Shown here piece after piece: positions 10,001 through 16,685 of a DNA stretch of 22,030 nt. The position numbers were made by a program, and so were the translations under genes. Below the pieces are notes generated by a model. It did not search any database. It saw only the letters and a program-made list of their open reading frames with translations, and was not told the DNA's origin. Position 1 is the stretch's first letter. The number at the start of each line of letters is the position of its first letter. Source of the DNA: WHSM01 sp050701635 (lineage in GTDB: Bacteria; Actinomycetota; Actinomycetes; Mycobacteriales; Micromonosporaceae); contig JBOGDF010000044.1 in the NCBI GenBank assembly GCA_050701635.1, positions 1 through 22,030 on the forward strand. The letters are read 5' to 3'.

Positions 10001-10994
10001 CGGCACCCGGCTGGAACTGCGCCTCGGCGACCCGGTCGACTCCGCGATCGACCTGCGGGTGGCGGCCACGGTGCCGCAGGTTCCGGGTCGGGGTCTCACC
10101 GCGGCGAAGGGCCACTTCCTGGCGGGGTTGCCTCGCATCGACGGCGTCGCGGCCGGGGCCACCGCCATGGAGGGCACCCGTCACCTGGTGGCGGCGGTGC
10201 GGGAGTTCTGGGACGGTCCCGGCGCCCCGGCGGTGCGGACCCTGCCCGCGGTACTGCCCGGCGCCGAGTTGCCGCCCCCGGAAGGCGACCTGCGGATCTC
10301 GTTGGGCCTGGGCGAGGATCGGATGCAGCCGGTCTGGCACGACTTCGACGAGCTGCCGCACCTGACCGTGCTGGGGGACCGGGAGAGCGGCAAGACGAAC
10401 CTGCTGCGGTACGTCGCCCAGGCGGTGACCACCCGGTTCAACCCCGAGGAAGCCCGGATCATGGCGGTGGACTTCCGCCGGAAGCTGTTCGACGTGATCC
10501 CGGAGCCGTACCGGCTGGGATACTCGATCTCGGTCGACACGACGCGGCAGACCGTCGCCGAGGCGGTCGAGGGCTTCCGCAGCCGGATGCCGGGGCCGCA
10601 GATCAGCCCGGAACAATTGCGCCGCCGCGACTGGTGGTCAGGCCCGCGGCTGTTCGTGCTGGTCGACGACTACGACATGCTCGGCGGCCACGAGGGCCCC
10701 CTGCTGCCGCTGATCCCGTTCCTGGCGCAGGGCTCCGACATCGGTTTCCACATGGTGGTCACCCGAGGCGCCGCCGGGGCGATGCGGACGTCGATGGATC
10801 CGCTCGTCCGCCGGCTTCAGGAGGCGAACAGCCCGGACGTGGTGCTGTCCTGCCCGCCGTCGGCAGGTCCGCTCTCGGGAGGTGTCAAACCGCGGGTCAT
10901 GCCCCCCGGCCGGGCACTGCTGTGCACCAGGCGGGGGGCCGCGCTGATCCAGACGCCGTGGGTCGAGCCAGATCTGACCGTCACCGGTCGGTAA
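7029..10994 (+). CDS. eccC: Type VII secretion FtsK/SpoIIIE ATPase EccC (fused EccCa-EccCb)
   Basis: EccC is the motor of the T7SS membrane complex; it recognises WXG100-type substrates and powers their export. The start is GTG 7029, six nt after GGAGG at 7018-7022; it gives the family-typical MSTVLFRRPARR and a 1321-residue protein, full length for a fused EccC. Two membrane helices lie at about 40-60 and 67-88. Three FtsK-type ATPase domains follow. Domain 1 has GATGSGKS (K485) and VVVDEF (D592, E593). Domain 2 has GGPQNGKS (K840) and VVDGW (D943, then Gly instead of Glu). Domain 3 has GDRESGKT (K1122) and VLVDDYD (D1213, D1214). Only domain 1 has a complete catalytic set, as is common in the family. 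Codon 974 is a rare TTA. The gene is divergent from the giant-protein operon and convergent with the mycosin, overlapping its 3' end by 14 bp. Confidence 0.97.
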   Translation: MSTVLFRRPARRTGPKAPGGDLQIQEPPVLPDIPPGGLRQAMMILPMLLMTSVMVLMFLGPTRGPFGWIIMGLMAVAMVGLVVGQFAVSSSERKHRMGGDRRDYLRYLAQQRRRVRRSVEEQRQASAWRHPDPVGLWCVALTTRRWERRPTHPDFLEVRAGSGRQRLAVRIAPLQTKPLEDLEPLSAKSLRRFIEAYTTIADEPVALFLPRFSAIHITGEDRRDVLRAIVAQIVTFHAPEEVVVALCVSADAVPEWDWLKWLPHTQHPVEQDAAGASRLVAGSLEALERLLGEAFLSRPRFEPGSTASRDEPYVLVICDGGHLPANARLTSVGYRNAVLIDLDTCPSTTPRGTLWLDLADGELHQVTYDAVGRENRSRLARPDALSAGRARALATNLSPYRLSIASEPAEQAIKTDFTIGALLGISDLANLDVAGGWANRSPADRLRVPIGVDTAGDPVELDLKESAQGGMGPHGMLIGATGSGKSELLRTLVLSLAMTHSSELLNLALVDFKGGATFLGLDQLPHTSALITNLADEAALVGRMRDALHGELVRRQELLRSAGGFSSVLDYERARAQGAPLDPLPTLLVVVDEFSELLATQRDFIELFVMIGRLGRSLGVHLLLASQRLDDGRISQLESHLSYRIGLRTFSAMESRSVIGVPDAHELPPQPGNGYLRTDVSTLIRFKAGYVSGPYRPKPTRRGEVVQRQVMPYLLDEVPCPAPLTPDATAQTADEAESEDKDAPSVLSVVTAQLAGQGPPAHQVWLPQLATPPTLDQMLPPLAPDPDSGLTAVGWPGNGALKVPVGFVDKPFEQARELLTIDVSGGGGHLGIAGGPQNGKSTLLRTVICALALTHSPADVQFYCLDFGGGTLASLSDLPHVGSITNRLDTDRVNRTIAEVSALIADRERRFSDLGVDGMPAYRQRRAAGLVDDPYGDVFLVVDGWFTLRQEFEQAEDTIRRIAARGLNFGVHLLLTASRWSEVHHGMRDQIGTRLELRLGDPVDSAIDLRVAATVPQVPGRGLTAAKGHFLAGLPRIDGVAAGATAMEGTRHLVAAVREFWDGPGAPAVRTLPAVLPGAELPPPEGDLRISLGLGEDRMQPVWHDFDELPHLTVLGDRESGKTNLLRYVAQAVTTRFNPEEARIMAVDFRRKLFDVIPEPYRLGYSISVDTTRQTVAEAVEGFRSRMPGPQISPEQLRRRDWWSGPRLFVLVDDYDMLGGHEGPLLPLIPFLAQGSDIGFHMVVTRGAAGAMRTSMDPLVRRLQEANSPDVVLSCPPSAGPLSGGVKPRVMPPGRALLCTRRGAALIQTPWVEPDLTVTGR

Positions 10995-12138
10995 GGCGCC
11001 GCCGGCGGCTTCTGAGCACCGCCGCGGCGGCGAGCACTGCGAGCGTCGCCGCGAGCAACGCGCCGGCGAGCCAGAGCGAACGGAGCACCGCCGGGTCCGT
11101 GCCGGGGGCCCGGGGCGGCACCACCGAATCGTGCCTCGCGGTGGGGGTATGGGTGGCCAGCCCTGGCGCTAGGCCGGCGACGGCGGCGTACGGGTCGACC
11201 ACACCGGCGGCGGCTCCGGAACGGATGGCGGTGAGGGTCAGCCGCTGCCGTACCTCCGCCTGGTCCAGCCCCGGGTGGTACGCCCGGACCAGCGCGGCAG
11301 CACCGGCCACATAGGCGGCGGCGACCGCGGGACCACCCACCTGGTAGTGCCCCGCGCCGCCGACCGCCACGATGCCGAAGCCGGGGGCGAGCAGATCCGG
11401 GGTGTACGGCTCCGACTGCGTGCCGTCCACGTCGACCCCGCCGACCGCGAGCACCTGCTTGTACGCCGCCGGATAGCCGGCGCCCTTGCTGTCCTGGGAT
11501 CCGTCGGCGACCGGAGCGACCACCACCACGTCGTCCGCCACGGCGGCGGCCACGGCGGCGCGCAGCGCGGAGGCGTTGGTCTGCACGGCGGTCCCGACCA
11601 GGATCACGTCCGCGCCGAGGCTGGTGGCGGCCCGGACGCCTTTGGCGAGCCCGTCCCGCGGAACCTGGCCGTTGTCGTCGGTGATCCGGATCGGGAGCAC
11701 GGACGCCTCCGGGGCCATGCCCACCACCGGGCTCCGGCCGACCAGACGGGCGGCCGCGATGCCTGCCAGCGCCGTACCCCGGCCCAGGCAGTCGCTGTTG
11801 CCTCGGCCGCCGGAGGTCACGTCGCGGCCGGGCCGCACCGCTCCGGCGAGCCCCGGCGGCGAGCCGACTCCGCTGTCGACGACGGCCACGATCACGCCCT
11901 TTCCACGGCTCAGCGGCCAGGCCAGCATGGGCGCCAGCCGCGCCACCGGCCAGGGAATCTGGTCGACGCTCACCGAGGAGGCGCCGACACAGTCCGTGCC
12001 CGCGGCCGGCAGCGGCGGAGGTTCGGCCCCGGCCGCGTACGCCGGTCCGCCGGTCGAGGCGCCGGCGAGGCCGCACAGCACCGCGACCACCAGCGCGCCG
12101 GCCGCACGTCGATGACGTCTCCGGCCGGGCCCGGTCAC
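10981..12138 (-). CDS. mycP: Mycosin-like subtilase lacking catalytic His and Ser (pseudoprotease)
   Basis: Mycosins are membrane-anchored S8 proteases that cap and stabilise the T7SS membrane complex on the outer face. This 385-residue protein has the expected layout: signal peptide (about 1-35), subtilase fold (about 55-325), proline-rich stretch, C-terminal membrane helix (about 352-375) and short basic tail. The Asp motif is intact (AVVDSGV, D88). The His motif GHGT reads LGRGTALAG, with Arg120 in place of His. The Ser motif GTSxA reads GPAVA, with Ala271 in place of Ser. The oxyanion Asn region (AAGN in relatives) reads APVADGS. Proteolysis is therefore very unlikely, while the fold and anchor are kept. 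Its GTG start overlaps the sigma factor stop in a GTGA junction, so the two are translationally coupled. The mycosin family assignment is firm; the loss of activity is inferred from alignment by eye. Confidence 0.92.
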   Translation of the reverse strand: MTGPGRRRHRRAAGALVVAVLCGLAGASTGGPAYAAGAEPPPLPAAGTDCVGASSVSVDQIPWPVARLAPMLAWPLSRGKGVIVAVVDSGVGSPPGLAGAVRPGRDVTSGGRGNSDCLGRGTALAGIAAARLVGRSPVVGMAPEASVLPIRITDDNGQVPRDGLAKGVRAATSLGADVILVGTAVQTNASALRAAVAAAVADDVVVVAPVADGSQDSKGAGYPAAYKQVLAVGGVDVDGTQSEPYTPDLLAPGFGIVAVGGAGHYQVGGPAVAAAYVAGAAALVRAYHPGLDQAEVRQRLTLTAIRSGAAAGVVDPYAAVAGLAPGLATHTPTARHDSVVPPRAPGTDPAVLRSLWLAGALLAATLAVLAAAAVLRSRRRRLTDR

Positions 12139-12689
12139 GACGCCAGACCCACGGCGCTGCGCAGCGCGCGCAGAGCGTAGTAGGTACGGGACTTCACGGT
12201 GCCCTCAGGGATGCCCAGCAGCGCGGCGATCTCCCGCACCGACCGGTTCCGGTAATAGCTCTCCACAAGGACCGTCCGGTGCTCCGACCGCAACATCTTC
12301 AGACCCGCCCGCACCGCCTGCCCGATCAACAACCGCTCGATCGGGTCATCGGAGCCCGGCAACTGCCGCAGGTCGGTGACGATGACCTCCGTAGGGCGCG
12401 CCTGCTTCTTACGCCCGGCGTCGATCAACACCCGACGGGCCACCGTGTACAGCCACGGCCGCATACCCGCCGGGTCCTCCTCGCTGTCCCGGAGGAAGTT
12501 CCAGGCCCGCAGAAACGTCTCCTGCAGCACATCCTCCGCCAACCGGCGATCACCGAGAGCGAACCGCACCAGATAGCTCAGCAACGGCCCGCTGTGCAAC
12601 CGGTAAAGCTCCTCGAACCGCTCGTCCACACCCGCCGCCGCGCCCGCCCCGGGGCACTCCGATAACCGGGTTTCATGGTTCTTCCTCAA
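12135..12689 (-). CDS. ECF-type RNA polymerase sigma factor (SigL-like)
   Basis: A group IV (ECF) sigma-70 factor directs RNA polymerase to a small set of promoters. Region 2 is seen in ELYRLHSGPLLSYLVRFA and AEDVLQETFLRAW; region 4 is seen in EIAALLGIPEGTVKSRTYYA near the C-terminus. The order and wording resemble mycobacterial SigL. The start is uncertain. The frame opens at TTG 12728; TTG 12689 has GGGAGGGGGAGG just upstream and is used here (184 aa); GTG 12629 would still keep region 2 but has no clear binding site. No zinc-binding anti-sigma gene follows; instead the stop overlaps the mycosin start. The GAACC-N16-CGTT motifs in the window are plausible targets, which would tie the sigma factor to the secretion locus. 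Confidence 0.93.
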   Translation of the reverse strand: MRKNHETRLSECPGAGAAAGVDERFEELYRLHSGPLLSYLVRFALGDRRLAEDVLQETFLRAWNFLRDSEEDPAGMRPWLYTVARRVLIDAGRKKQARPTEVIVTDLRQLPGSDDPIERLLIGQAVRAGLKMLRSEHRTVLVESYYRNRSVREIAALLGIPEGTVKSRTYYALRALRSAVGLAS

Positions 12690-12843
12690 CGTCCTCCCCC
12701 TCCCGTCCCACTTGACGGACTGAGGCAATGCTCACAACCCGGCCCGCGGGAGAACTCGTTGAGATCAGTGATTTATTGGAATCAACCGGGCAGGCGAAGC
12801 CGCCCGACCCCCCCGACCGAAGCGGTGTGTGACGTGATCATCT

Positions 12844-12868
12844 GAACCAGCCGGACCCGAATACCGTT
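12844..12868 (+). promoter_or_regulatory. ECF-type promoter for the 351/802-codon operon
   Basis: GAACC (12844-12848) is followed after 16 nt by CGTT (12865-12868), the classic ECF -35/-10 arrangement. The expected transcript start near 12875 leaves a leader of about 47 nt before GTG 12922. The motif matches the one at 16621 at the -35 box, the A after it, two CCG blocks in the spacer and all of CGTTGTG. Confidence 0.65.
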
Positions 12869-12921
12869 GTGTTCCCGACTCCGACCGAACAGTCAGGCAC
12901 ACCGAGTCAGGGGGACGGGTC

Positions 12922-13977
12922 GTGACCACCGCATCGGGCGGGCATGTTGCCGCGCTTCACCACGTCATTCTTCGGATCGCCGGCTGGGCGTCCGACGAGA
13001 CGATCCACACGCTGCGCGACTGGCTCGCGCAGAACCGCACGGTCGACGTGGCCCGCGCGGCGCTCTTCACGACGTTCAGCAACCGGATACCGGTCACCCG
13101 GGAGGACGCCACGACGCTGGCCGACGCGGCCGAAGAGGCCGACGTTCACGACCTTCTCGACCTTGTGCCGTCTCCGGCGTTCCCGTACCACATCATGTCG
13201 CCGATGCATCCAGCCCGGCACGTACACTCCGGGGCCGGACCGCACTGCCTTGATCTGACCGGCCAGCCGGAGGAGCACGACGAGATCGACCGTACGGCGG
13301 TCGAGGCGGCCAGCGACGTGGCGGGATTCCGGGGGCTGTGGCGGGCCTGGCGGTCGCCCGCCTTCGCCACGCCGTGGCCGCCGCCACGGCGGGTGTACCT
13401 GCTGCAGGTGGCCGGCGAAGACCAGAGCCGGCTGCCGGCGTACGCCGCGGAACTGCAGACCGCGCTGGAACGGGCCGGCGAGACCCACCCGCAGGTGGAG
13501 GTGTTCACCGATCCGGAGAGCCTGCCGCCGTACCAACGGGTCGCGCTGGGATGGGCGGCGCTGCTGGCGACCGCCGACCCGACCCCGCCGATCCGCATCG
13601 CCGGCGTGTTCGACGCCGTCGACGACACGGGAGGACCGGGGTTCTCCGCCACCCACCCGACCCTCGACGACGGCGAGCGCGACAAGGTGCTCGGTTACCT
13701 GGACGCCGGCACGCTGATCCTGCCGACCACCGCCATGATGGGCGACGTACTCGACGACGCACGGCGGCCCGCGGTGCCCATGGGGTTCCGCTCCGATGGG
13801 CACTGGGTGTGGTCCGACGCCACCGCGTACTTCCTGCGGCGGTATCGCATCGCGCCCGATCCGGAGCTGCTCGACCACGTGCGGGACCGGGGGCACGAGG
13901 CGGCTCCGCTCGGCGCCGTCGGCATGCACCGCGCCACAGCGGCGCTGGAAGCGGAAGGCAGCGACGGCGATGCCTGA
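12922..13977 (+). CDS. Conserved-looking unknown protein (351 aa) of the T7SS locus
   Basis: The start is GTG 12922, with GGGGGACGGG a few bases upstream. The product is soluble: no signal peptide or membrane segment. Residues 1-75 look helical. The middle (about 150-240) is alpha/beta, with strands such as RRVYLLQVAG and IRIAGVFDAV. The C-terminal part has a distinctive stretch, FRSDGHWVWSD followed by a YFLRRY and LLDHVRDRGH segment (about 286-320). I recall similar Trp-rich stretches in other actinobacterial proteins of unknown function but cannot name the family. The stop overlaps the next gene's ATG by 8 bp (ATGCCTGA), so the two are coupled. It is divergent from the sigma gene and has an ECF-type promoter. 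A cytoplasmic accessory, chaperone-like or immunity role is possible but unproven. Confidence 0.85.
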   Translation: MTTASGGHVAALHHVILRIAGWASDETIHTLRDWLAQNRTVDVARAALFTTFSNRIPVTREDATTLADAAEEADVHDLLDLVPSPAFPYHIMSPMHPARHVHSGAGPHCLDLTGQPEEHDEIDRTAVEAASDVAGFRGLWRAWRSPAFATPWPPPRRVYLLQVAGEDQSRLPAYAAELQTALERAGETHPQVEVFTDPESLPPYQRVALGWAALLATADPTPPIRIAGVFDAVDDTGGPGFSATHPTLDDGERDKVLGYLDAGTLILPTTAMMGDVLDDARRPAVPMGFRSDGHWVWSDATAYFLRRYRIAPDPELLDHVRDRGHEAAPLGAVGMHRATAALEAEGSDGDA

Positions 13978-16378
13978 CGTGGACCTTGCGACGGACCCGG
14001 AACCCGACCTCGTGGACGACCCGGCGCCGGACGCTGCCTCCGGCGCACAGCCTGATCCGATCCACGCCGAACCCGTCGGGCCGGTGATGCTGCTGCGAAC
14101 GTCCCGTGATCCGGCCGAGCCGCTCAGAGCCATGACTCGCCGGCTGACCGCGGAGAAGAGCCGAGTCCTGGTGGTCAGCGCGCCGTCGGTGTCCGCCCGG
14201 CCCGACCACGTCGAACTGTTGGCGAACCTACTTGACGTGTGGCCACCCGATCGCGGCGCTAGCGTACGGCTGGTCGCTCTCGGGCCTCCGCGCGAACCGG
14301 AGGCCGTCGAGGCGGCGCTGTTGGAGCTGGCGGATCGCACCGGACGGGAGGTGGTCGGCCCGTTGGGCACGGTGACGGTGGGTGTGGACGGCACTGTCGC
14401 GGTCTCCGCACCGCCCGGCGCGCCCGGTGGCTGGGTCACCTACGCGCCCGGCCTGCCGCCGCGGCATGACCCGGCGTGGTTCCCGCTGCCGGAATGGGGC
14501 GCCGGGATGCCGGCCGAGAGCGCCGCGGCGGCCGTCGTCGGTACGTCCGTGGTGCATCCGGTGCCGGCGGGTTTCTGGATCCTGCCCTCGGGCGCCCGGC
14601 CCGGCAGTGCCGGCGCCGCCGCGTGCCTGCCACCCGGCAACTCGCCCGTGGTGTTCATCGGAGGGCACGGCCGCGACCCGCTGCCGGTCGACGAGGTGAA
14701 GCGAGCACTCCGCGCACTCCGGCGCGGCGTCGACTCCAGGCTCGTCCTGCTGCCGGGAGCCCTGCCGGACGGCTCCGCGTACACCAAGCTCCGCCGCGCG
14801 CGCCGCCGCGGCCGGATCACGGCCGCCGTGCCGGTCTGGTCACCGGAGCGGCAGTGGGAGCTGGCCCCGGTCGACGCTAGTGGCCGCGTGACCTGGCGGC
14901 CCCGCCGAACCGCGGACCAGCCCGACCCGCTGGCCACGCTCCGCCGGATCCGACCCGGCGGCCGCGCGGTGGCCGCCCTGCCGCGGCGAGCAGCCACCCA
15001 CGCCATCGGATCCCCAACCGCCGCCGGCTGGTCCTTCCTGCACACGGCGACACCGATCGGAGCCATGCCGGCGGCTGCCGGTTTCCTGGTCGAGGTCGAG
15101 ACCACCAGCTCTGGCTTCCTGCTCGAAGGCCACCCGGCCCCCCCGGCAACCCTGGCGGACCGGATCGCGGACCTGGCGGACCTCGGCCGTACGCCCCTGG
15201 TGGTGATTGGACACGGCCAGCCACCCGCCGACCCGGACGCCGGGTACGGGGCGCTGTCCCAGCTGCTCCGCCGGCCAGTCACCGCCGCACCCGCCGAAGT
15301 GGCGATCTCGCCCACCGGGATCCTCTACACCGCGGACCGGTTCCACACCTGGCGACCCGCCGGCCCCGATGCGGCCGGGCGCCCGGTGAGCCGGCGTCAC
15401 GAGCTCGGCGCCACCCTGCCGCCGGACACCAGCACACCAACCACCCGACCGCAGGCGATCGAGCCCCCCGCAACAGAGCAGCCGCCGCGCGAGCTCCCCG
15501 AGGCCGAGCCGCCGCCGATCGAAAGCCCCGTTGCCGAGCCGCCGCCGGCCGGGCCTTCGGCGGCCCAGCCGCGTGTGGCGGCGGAGGGCGACACGGACCG
15601 GGCGCCGGCGACAGGCGAGGATGAGCCGCCGGCGGCACCTGAACCGGCACGCCGGGAAGCGGACCACGACGCCGAGCCGGACCGGCCGTCGCCCACGCTC
15701 GCGCCGGTCGACGAGGCGCGGCTCCGCGAGCTGCTCGGCGCACAGTACGAGGCGCACGAGGAGGTGGTTGGACAAGCCCTCGCGGACGATCCCGAGCTGT
15801 TCGCTCCACCTGCGGACACCACGGGGCTGGTCGCCGTACGGGCGTACGCCGCCGCCGAACGAACCTTCGTGAACCAGGCGCTACGCGAAGCCCCGGAAGG
15901 CTCCGCCGCCGCCACGGCGACCGCGCTCGCCGACTGCGTGGCCGCAGGGGTGCGGCGGCTGCCCGCCGTATTCGGCCCGGTGTTCGCGACGACGGTCGCC
16001 GACATCGGACCAGATCACTACCGCGCTGGCGAGGAGGTCGTCGAACCGGGCTTCGTGGATGTCGACCTCTTCCCTGGCACGGGCGCCGGCCCGGGCGTCT
16101 CGTACGTCATCTGGTCAGCCACCGCGCGACGGTTGGGCCCGCTGTCCGGCGGAGCGCACGAGACCGCGGTGTTCCCGCCGGGGACCCGGTTCCGGGTGCT
16201 CGGCGTGGCGGGCACCGGCGGGCGGCTCCAGTTGCTCCTGTTGGATCTGGCACTCGAGGAGGCCGCCGGCACCGCGACGTTGCTGCGCCGGGCGGCAGAT
16301 CGGCTCGACACCGCGACCCGGCCCTCGTCCGGGCTGCTCGGGTTCCCGATCGGCAGGCCCCGGAAACGTGACGCATGA
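13970..16378 (+). CDS. 802-aa protein with repeated alpha/beta modules and degenerate ART-like C-terminus
   Basis: ATG 13970 overlaps the previous gene's stop; GGAAGG lies 12 bp upstream. Residues 1-38 are acidic and proline-rich. About 38-480 contain several beta-alpha-beta modules (for example VVFIGGHGRDPLP near 226 and PLVVIGHGQPP near 409). They resemble modules at the visible C-terminal end of the giant protein. About 483-580 is a Pro/Glu/Ala-rich linker. The C-terminal domain (about 585-745) has the strand order of ADP-ribosyltransferases: a helical part, RRLPAVFGPVFATT near 662, EEVVEPGFVDVDL, YVIWSATARR, and PPGTRFRVLGV near 733. The usual catalytic Arg after V-[YF] is Ala, and the residue aligned with the catalytic Glu before the PPGT strand is Thr. 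The fold assignment is tentative and activity doubtful. No secretion signal is seen; export by the neighbouring T7SS is possible. Confidence 0.85.
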   Translation: MPDVDLATDPEPDLVDDPAPDAASGAQPDPIHAEPVGPVMLLRTSRDPAEPLRAMTRRLTAEKSRVLVVSAPSVSARPDHVELLANLLDVWPPDRGASVRLVALGPPREPEAVEAALLELADRTGREVVGPLGTVTVGVDGTVAVSAPPGAPGGWVTYAPGLPPRHDPAWFPLPEWGAGMPAESAAAAVVGTSVVHPVPAGFWILPSGARPGSAGAAACLPPGNSPVVFIGGHGRDPLPVDEVKRALRALRRGVDSRLVLLPGALPDGSAYTKLRRARRRGRITAAVPVWSPERQWELAPVDASGRVTWRPRRTADQPDPLATLRRIRPGGRAVAALPRRAATHAIGSPTAAGWSFLHTATPIGAMPAAAGFLVEVETTSSGFLLEGHPAPPATLADRIADLADLGRTPLVVIGHGQPPADPDAGYGALSQLLRRPVTAAPAEVAISPTGILYTADRFHTWRPAGPDAAGRPVSRRHELGATLPPDTSTPTTRPQAIEPPATEQPPRELPEAEPPPIESPVAEPPPAGPSAAQPRVAAEGDTDRAPATGEDEPPAAPEPARREADHDAEPDRPSPTLAPVDEARLRELLGAQYEAHEEVVGQALADDPELFAPPADTTGLVAVRAYAAAERTFVNQALREAPEGSAAATATALADCVAAGVRRLPAVFGPVFATTVADIGPDHYRAGEEVVEPGFVDVDLFPGTGAGPGVSYVIWSATARRLGPLSGGAHETAVFPPGTRFRVLGVAGTGGRLQLLLLDLALEEAAGTATLLRRAADRLDTATRPSSGLLGFPIGRPRKRDA

Positions 16379-16431
16379 GTGGGGCTGCGGTCGGGGCGGG
16401 CGCACGGCCGAACCGAACGCTCTGGGCGCGC

Positions 16432-16617
16432 TGGTGGCCGCTGTAGGCCGACGAGCCGAGGATGCAGCACTGGTCGCCGGAGTTATGTCCAACCACCCAT
16501 CGCGGCCGAGCTGTTCCCGTGTCGCAGCTCCAGACCCATGTCTCCAACATGATGAGGAAGCTGCAGCTGCGCTCCCGCCTGGAACTGGTCAGCGGCGCGA
16601 CCTCCGTCAGGCGAAGT
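16432..16617 (+). pseudogene. Frameshifted relic of a LuxR-type DNA-binding domain
   Basis: Three short pieces in different frames rebuild a LuxR helix-turn-helix. ALVAGVMSNH (to about 16493) is followed by IAAELF (about 16499-16516), then VSQLQTHVSNMMRKLQLRSR and LELV (about 16519-16590). The same order occurs in the intact regulator at 19996-22030 (LVAKGMSNPDIAAELF, VQTHVSNILAKLQLRSRLEL). At least two indels separate the pieces, no start or N-terminal domain is present, and the last frame reads on past the normal end. It is a dead C-terminal fragment left by an older regulator gene or a rearrangement. Confidence 0.75.
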
Positions 16618-16620
16618 CTT

Positions 16621-16645
16621 GAACCAACCGCAGCCGGAAAACGTT
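16621..16645 (+). promoter_or_regulatory. ECF-type promoter for the lectin gene
   Basis: GAACC (16621-16625), 16 nt, then CGTT (16642-16645), followed by GTG. Spacing and flanks match the motif at 12844. The expected transcript start near 16652 gives a leader of about 34 nt to ATG 16686. It lies immediately after the LuxR relic. Confidence 0.65.
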
Positions 16646-16685
16646 GTGACTGCGCGTGTCAACAACATCGAGCAGGGGGCCCACC

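Noticed and set aside
12787..12806. Hairpin GGGC-A-GGC / GCC-GCCC between the sigma gene and the 351-codon gene
   Set aside because: It has a bulged base, a three-base loop and no U-tract, and sits upstream of both divergent genes, so it is not a terminator. No regulatory role can be supported.
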